Shown piece by piece: positions 4,780-7,286 of a DNA stretch of 7,286 nucleotides (its first letter is position 1; each line of letters starts with the position of its first letter). The notes under the pieces are model-generated. The model worked only from the letters and a program-made list of their open reading frames with translations. It did no database searches and was not told the DNA's origin. Origin of the DNA: Ferrovaceae bacterium (lineage in GTDB: Bacteria; Pseudomonadota; Gammaproteobacteria; Burkholderiales; Ferrovaceae); the NCBI GenBank assembly GCA_027457225.1, contig DAIDTL010000052.1, positions 1 to 7,286 on the forward strand, in the 5' to 3' direction. Position numbers and translations under genes: made by a program.

Positions 4780-6710
4780 AAGGCGTATTTCACCAGCATT
4801 CCAAAGTTTCTTCCCGGGGACGGGTAGAACGCCCCGTAGCTGTTGGCATAGTCGTAATACTGCCGGTTGAGCAGGTTATTGGCAGAAGCGACCAGGGTCC
4901 ATTGCTTCGAGAGAATGCTGTTGTAGCGTAGATCAGCCGTCCAGTAGAACGGAATCGGCGGCATTGTTCCCATAAAATCAGAATCCACGGACTGCTGGCC
5001 TACCAGACGGGCGGACAGGTCCAGGGTCTGGTGCGCTTCAGGTTTCCATTGGACCCCGGTCTGAATGTTGAACTGGGGGACCAGCGGAACCCTGTGCCCC
5101 TGATAGGCGCCATCCACGAAGACGGCCTTGATCCATTGTCCGGATCCGCGCAAGGCAAAGTTTGGTGCAGCCTGATAGCTCCCTTCAATTTCGACGCCTT
5201 CGCGTTGGGTCGGGGGTAAATTGATATTGATGAACTGCACGGGATCGAAGACCAGCTCGTTGTGGATATTACTGCGAAACACGTGCAGTGACGCATTGCT
5301 TGGGGCCAGACGATTCCAGCTGATACCCGCCTCATAGTCCATGGAGGTTTGCGGCAGCAAGTTGCCGGCTGCGCCTCGCAGCTCATCGATGTTGGCTACC
5401 CGATAGCTTTGCCCGGTTCTTATATACGACTCCAGTCTGGAAAACAGGGTTCGGATGTACTGAAGTTCAAACGCATGCAAGTTGGACGAGTCATTGGCTG
5501 CCAACTCTTTCTGGATGCGTTCGACGCGTCCGCCAGCGACAATACGATCCACCGAATCGAGATTCCAGTCGTTCCTCAGGTAGAAGGCGTCACTATTCTG
5601 TATCAGGTGTTCTCCCACCGTGGAATACTGGGGATAGGCGGGATAAATGGACGAATACATGCGGTCCCAGCGGGACAGGTCGAGTCCCAGCGTCAGATCA
5701 TTGCCCTTGAATCCCGCGTCGTGAATTTTTGCGCGGGGGGACAGTCCTTCAAAACTTGCCGAGATATTGGTGGAGCCGCCCAGGCTGGGCAGGTTGCTCG
5801 CCGACTGCTTGTTGCGGACATTGGCGTCTATGGCCAGTTCGGTATTGTTGACCATGGCTTTACCGAAAACAGTCACGACATTTCCGCTGATATTGCCCGA
5901 GTCATTGGGAGTAAAGGTCTGTCTGGGGTTCTGTTGAAACTGTGTCAGTGTCAGGGGGCCCGGAAATCGTGTGTCCTCAGAATCTGAGTACAGACGGATC
6001 CCCAGCGTCCGGTCCGCGTCGGGCTGCCACTGGACGGCGGCCCCCCCCGTGCGAACCTGGGCCTGGTTGTTGTCACGATAATTGTCCGTATTGAGGGTTT
6101 TTCCAAACAGGGCAATGGAAGTGCCATCGATTTGGCGCGAGGTCCAGAGGTTGCTCTCCTTGGTGGCAAAGCTACCCAGACCCCCCGAAATGATGGTGCT
6201 GTTGCCGGGATGATTCTTGCTGACAATATTAATGACCCCGCTGGTGGCTCCTTCGCCGTAGAGTACGCTGGAACCGCCGCGGGTGATCTCAATGTGATCA
6301 ATGGACTCCACCGGAATCATGGAAGTTCGCGCCGCCGCCTGTTCTATCTCGGACAAACGACCCCCGTCCAGCAGAATGACCACATTGTTGTCGCTGGTGA
6401 TGCCATACCCGCGAAGATCAATCGATTGATCCTGGGTGCCGCTCAGATTGATCCGCGTGGGGACGTTGCCGAGCTTTTGCAAGATTTGCGAAACATCGGA
6501 CAAGCCGCTGCGTTCAATCTCGCCAGAAGTGATGATTGTGGTTTGCGGGAGCGACTGGTCCAAAGGTTCATCGAAGCGGGATGACATGACGGTGATGGGT
6601 GACAATCCCGATACGGGTTCAGTGGCGGTGTCGGCATGACTGGGTAAGGCGAACCAGGTGGCGGACAGTACAATGGCTTTAAAGGCCATGCGTCTAGTGT
6701 AAATTGTCAA
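4776..6710 (-). CDS. btuB: TonB-dependent outer-membrane receptor, cobalamin type (BtuB)
   Basis: Outer-membrane 22-strand barrel receptor predicted to take up cobalamin with energy from TonB-ExbBD. It has 644 residues (E. coli BtuB is about 614). A signal peptide covers 1-26, ending SHA before Asp27. A TonB box-like ITVMSSR lies at 39-45. The plug (about 50-165) contains IDLRGYG (97-103), VILLDGGRLS (111-120) and IEITRGGSSVLYGEGATSGV (140-159). The barrel ends with the TonB-receptor C-terminal pattern NNLLNRQYYDY, then PSPGRNF, and a terminal Phe. The start is a TTG at 6710: GGAG at 6717-6720 is 6 bp away, while the internal ATG (residue 8) would be 27 bp from it. Substrate assignment rests mainly on the cobalamin riboswitch in the leader and the neighbouring btuM; barrel sequence alone would only say TonB-dependent receptor. 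Coding-strand G8 tract at 6041-6048. Confidence 0.9.
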   Translation of the reverse strand: MTIYTRRMAFKAIVLSATWFALPSHADTATEPVSGLSPITVMSSRFDEPLDQSLPQTTIITSGEIERSGLSDVSQILQKLGNVPTRINLSGTQDQSIDLRGYGITSDNNVVILLDGGRLSEIEQAAARTSMIPVESIDHIEITRGGSSVLYGEGATSGVINIVSKNHPGNSTIISGGLGSFATKESNLWTSRQIDGTSIALFGKTLNTDNYRDNNQAQVRTGGAAVQWQPDADRTLGIRLYSDSEDTRFPGPLTLTQFQQNPRQTFTPNDSGNISGNVVTVFGKAMVNNTELAIDANVRNKQSASNLPSLGGSTNISASFEGLSPRAKIHDAGFKGNDLTLGLDLSRWDRMYSSIYPAYPQYSTVGEHLIQNSDAFYLRNDWNLDSVDRIVAGGRVERIQKELAANDSSNLHAFELQYIRTLFSRLESYIRTGQSYRVANIDELRGAAGNLLPQTSMDYEAGISWNRLAPSNASLHVFRSNIHNELVFDPVQFININLPPTQREGVEIEGSYQAAPNFALRGSGQWIKAVFVDGAYQGHRVPLVPQFNIQTGVQWKPEAHQTLDLSARLVGQQSVDSDFMGTMPPIPFYWTADLRYNSILSKQWTLVASANNLLNRQYYDYANSYGAFYPSPGRNFGMLVKYAF

Positions 6711-6716
6711 AATAAT

Positions 6717-6722
6717 CTCCCT
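6717..6722 (-). promoter_or_regulatory. Shine-Dalgarno of btuB, decides the TTG start
   Basis: AGGGAG on the minus strand lies 6 bp before TTG at 6710. Five of its six bases are inside the 3' arm of the hairpin at 6718-6736, so ribosome access depends on that hairpin being open. Confidence 0.75.
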
Positions 6723-6736
6723 GTAGAGGACAGGGA
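6718..6736 (-). promoter_or_regulatory. SD-sequestering hairpin of the btuB leader (expression platform)
   Basis: In the btuB mRNA, UCCCUGU (6736-6730) pairs perfectly over 7 bp with ACAGGGA (6724-6718) around the 5-nt loop CCUCU. The 3' arm contains the Shine-Dalgarno. A second anti-SD copy, AUCCCUGG (6748-6741), lies just upstream and could pair instead. This is the expected design of a translation-controlling riboswitch platform. Pairing is visible in the sequence; the B12-dependent switch is inferred. Confidence 0.65.
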
Positions 6737-6798
6737 AACACCAGGGATAATTCGAGGCGGACTGCGAATCGGCTGTTGCCGATGAAGATGCTTGCCTG

Positions 6799-6820
6799 AA
6801 TACTGCTACCCCGCAGTATT
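6799..6820 (-). repeat. 8-bp perfect hairpin in btuB leader
   Basis: AATACTGC and GCAGTATT pair perfectly around a 6-nt loop read as GGGGTA on the btuB strand. There is no T-run downstream, so it is not an intrinsic terminator. It lies between the aptamer and the SD hairpin and may be part of the switching region. Confidence 0.55.
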
Positions 6821-6827
6821 TCCAGTG

Positions 6828-6844
6828 CGCCAGACCGTCTGGCG
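6828..6844 (-). repeat. 7-bp perfect hairpin just after the riboswitch aptamer
   Basis: CGCCAGA and TCTGGCG pair perfectly around a 3-nt loop (CGG on the btuB strand). The stem starts 12 nt after the 3' end of the aptamer and is not followed by T residues. Its role in the expression platform is unknown. Confidence 0.5.
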
Positions 6845-6855
6845 ACTTGGAGCGT

Positions 6856-7033
6856 GGGGCCGGTATCCGGGCTCATCCGAAAACCCTCGTCGTCTTCCCG
6901 GGCCGTGGGCGTTAACCTTCCGACCTAGTGACTGTTATGACGAAGTGATCAAGACTTACCGTTGCGGGGGCAGCACAGGCATTTAACCTGTTTCCCGTTT
7001 AACCAGGACTGAGCAAGCACGTCCAGGCACCCC
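6856..7033 (-). ncRNA. Cobalamin (adenosylcobalamin-class) riboswitch aptamer
   Basis: The btuB leader RNA carries the conserved landmarks of the cobalamin riboswitch in order on the minus strand. They are GGGGTGCC at the 5' edge (7033-7026), GGGAAACAGGTTAAA (about 6996-6982) with the ACAGG/CCTGT stem (6987-6991 and 6975-6979), and the hallmark GCTGCCCCCGCAAC (6974-6961). Next come GGTAAG, AGTCACT (6933-6927), CGGGAAGACGACGAGGG, and the 3' B12 box GAGCCCGGATACCGGCC. The terminal GGCCCC can pair with the 5' GGGG to close P1. Length is about 178 nt, within the usual range. It is about 145 nt upstream of the btuB start, and should lower btuB expression when cobalamin is plentiful. Exact ends are approximate. 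Confidence 0.93.
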
Positions 7034-7052
7034 GATGTGAACGATTCACATC
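7034..7052. repeat. 8-bp perfect inverted repeat at the start of the btuB transcript
   Basis: GATGTGAA (7034-7041) and TTCACATC (7045-7052) are perfect complements with a 3-bp centre. The element abuts the 5' strand of riboswitch P1 and begins just after the predicted btuB transcription start. It could be a protein operator, or in RNA a 5' stabilising hairpin stacked on the aptamer. Confidence 0.6.
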
Positions 7053-7062
7053 TGCTGCGGCG

Positions 7063-7090
7063 ATTGTAACCAAATAGGCGCGCGGAGCAA
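7063..7090 (-). promoter_or_regulatory. Putative sigma70-type promoter of btuB
   Basis: On the minus strand TTGCTC (7090-7085) and TACAAT (7068-7063) are separated by 16 bp. The -10 matches at 5 of 6 bases and the -35 at 3 of 6. Predicted start near 7056 puts the whole riboswitch in the leader, which agrees with its position. Confidence 0.5.
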
Positions 7091-7105
7091 AGCGGTATAG
7101 GATAA

Positions 7106-7135
7106 TTGACGCCGGAACACCCACCCATTTATATT
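7106..7135 (+). promoter_or_regulatory. Putative promoter of the ZapB-like gene
   Basis: TTGACG (7106-7111) and TATATT (7130-7135) are separated by 18 bp. The -10 ends 6 bp before ATG at 7142, so the transcript would be leaderless. The gene lacks a clear Shine-Dalgarno, which is consistent. An alternative -10, GATAAT at 7101-7106, has no -35. This promoter is back to back with the btuB promoter, with 15 bp between the -35 elements. Confidence 0.45.
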
Positions 7136-7141
7136 GAGCCC

Positions 7142-7286
7142 ATGGAAAAGCAATTCGCCGCCCTGGAACGGAAGATCGATCGGGTTATCAGCCAATGCGA
7201 TCTCTTGCGCGTTGAAAACCAGCGCTTGCGCCAGGAACTGATTCTCAAGGCAGATGAGGTGGGTATGCTCTCGGACAAGATACAAG
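7142..7286 (+). CDS. Small coiled-coil protein, ZapB-like (TIGR02449-type), 3' end outside window
   Basis: 48 codons are visible from ATG at 7142, open to the window edge. The product begins MEKQFAALERKIDRVI and continues through DLLRVENQRLRQEL; leucine, isoleucine and valine recur with heptad-like spacing in a highly charged chain, indicating a coiled coil. The pattern of a short N-terminal acid/basic stretch followed by a V/A-E-N-x-x-L-R motif resembles the small (about 65-75 residue) proteins that in many beta- and gammaproteobacteria sit just upstream of zapA and are grouped with cell-division factor ZapB. The full length and the presence of zapA cannot be seen here. If the assignment is right, the gene is unrelated in function to the B12 genes and only shares a divergent control region with btuB. 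It could also be another small coiled-coil protein. Confidence 0.65.
   Translation, partial: MEKQFAALERKIDRVISQCDLLRVENQRLRQELILKADEVGMLSDKIQ

Noticed and set aside
5349..5987. 212-codon open frame on the plus strand inside btuB
   Set aside because: It is antisense to the receptor barrel, and its product shows no recognisable domain; it is a codon-bias shadow of btuB.
6718..6844. Hairpins of the btuB leader as intrinsic transcription terminators
   Set aside because: None of the stems is followed by a run of U residues, so transcription termination of the Rho-independent type is not supported; translational masking fits better.
6792..6986. 64-codon plus-strand frame across the riboswitch
   Set aside because: The region is explained by the cobalamin aptamer on the other strand, and the predicted peptide shows no family features.
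7046..7285. 79-codon minus-strand frame opposite the ZapB-like gene
   Set aside because: It runs antisense through the coiled-coil coding sequence and the btuB promoter region and has no ribosome site or recognisable product.

Overview
The window looks like chromosomal DNA from a free-living Gram-negative proteobacterium. It has lipopolysaccharide (LPS) core genes, the lipid A flippase MsbA, a TonB-dependent outer-membrane receptor and the start of a small ZapB-like coiled-coil gene. The BtuM-type membrane protein and the gene mix suggest a betaproteobacterium, perhaps Nitrosomonadales-like, but that is inference from family distribution and not proven by the sequence. No tRNA, rRNA, insertion sequence or CRISPR array is visible.

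The layout alternates strands almost gene by gene. Positions 1-539 (minus) hold the N-terminal part of heptosyltransferase I (waaC), cut by the window edge. Positions 606-2350 (plus) hold a two-gene operon with an ATGA overlap: a UDP-glucuronate 4-epimerase-type enzyme and a WaaE/KdtX-like family 2 glycosyltransferase. Positions 2337-4082 (minus) hold msbA, whose end overlaps the glycosyltransferase end by 14 bp. Positions 4210-4779 (plus) hold a six-helix membrane protein that I identify as BtuM, a solitary cobalamin S-component. Positions 4776-6710 (minus) hold a BtuB-type receptor whose stop codon overlaps the btuM stop by 4 bp. Positions 6711-7141 are non-coding on both strands: a long btuB leader with a cobalamin riboswitch (6856-7033), several perfect hairpins and two divergent promoters. 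Positions 7142-7286 (plus) hold the start of the coiled-coil gene.

The genes form two functional groups. The left half builds and exports LPS: WaaC adds the first heptose, the epimerase and WaaE-like enzyme probably supply and attach core sugars, and MsbA flips the lipid A-core across the inner membrane. The right half is a compact vitamin B12 import pair: BtuB takes cobalamin across the outer membrane, and BtuM probably takes it across the inner membrane without BtuCD or an ECF motor. The btuB mRNA is probably controlled at translation, because a hairpin right at the TTG start buries the Shine-Dalgarno sequence downstream of the riboswitch aptamer.

The points most worth a second look are the tail-to-tail btuM/btuB pair with a riboswitch on only one of the two genes, the Shine-Dalgarno-masking hairpin with a duplicated anti-SD element, and a repeated promoter geometry. 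In that geometry a -10-like hexamer sits exactly 6 bp before the ATG of three genes that lack a Shine-Dalgarno, which would give leaderless mRNAs.
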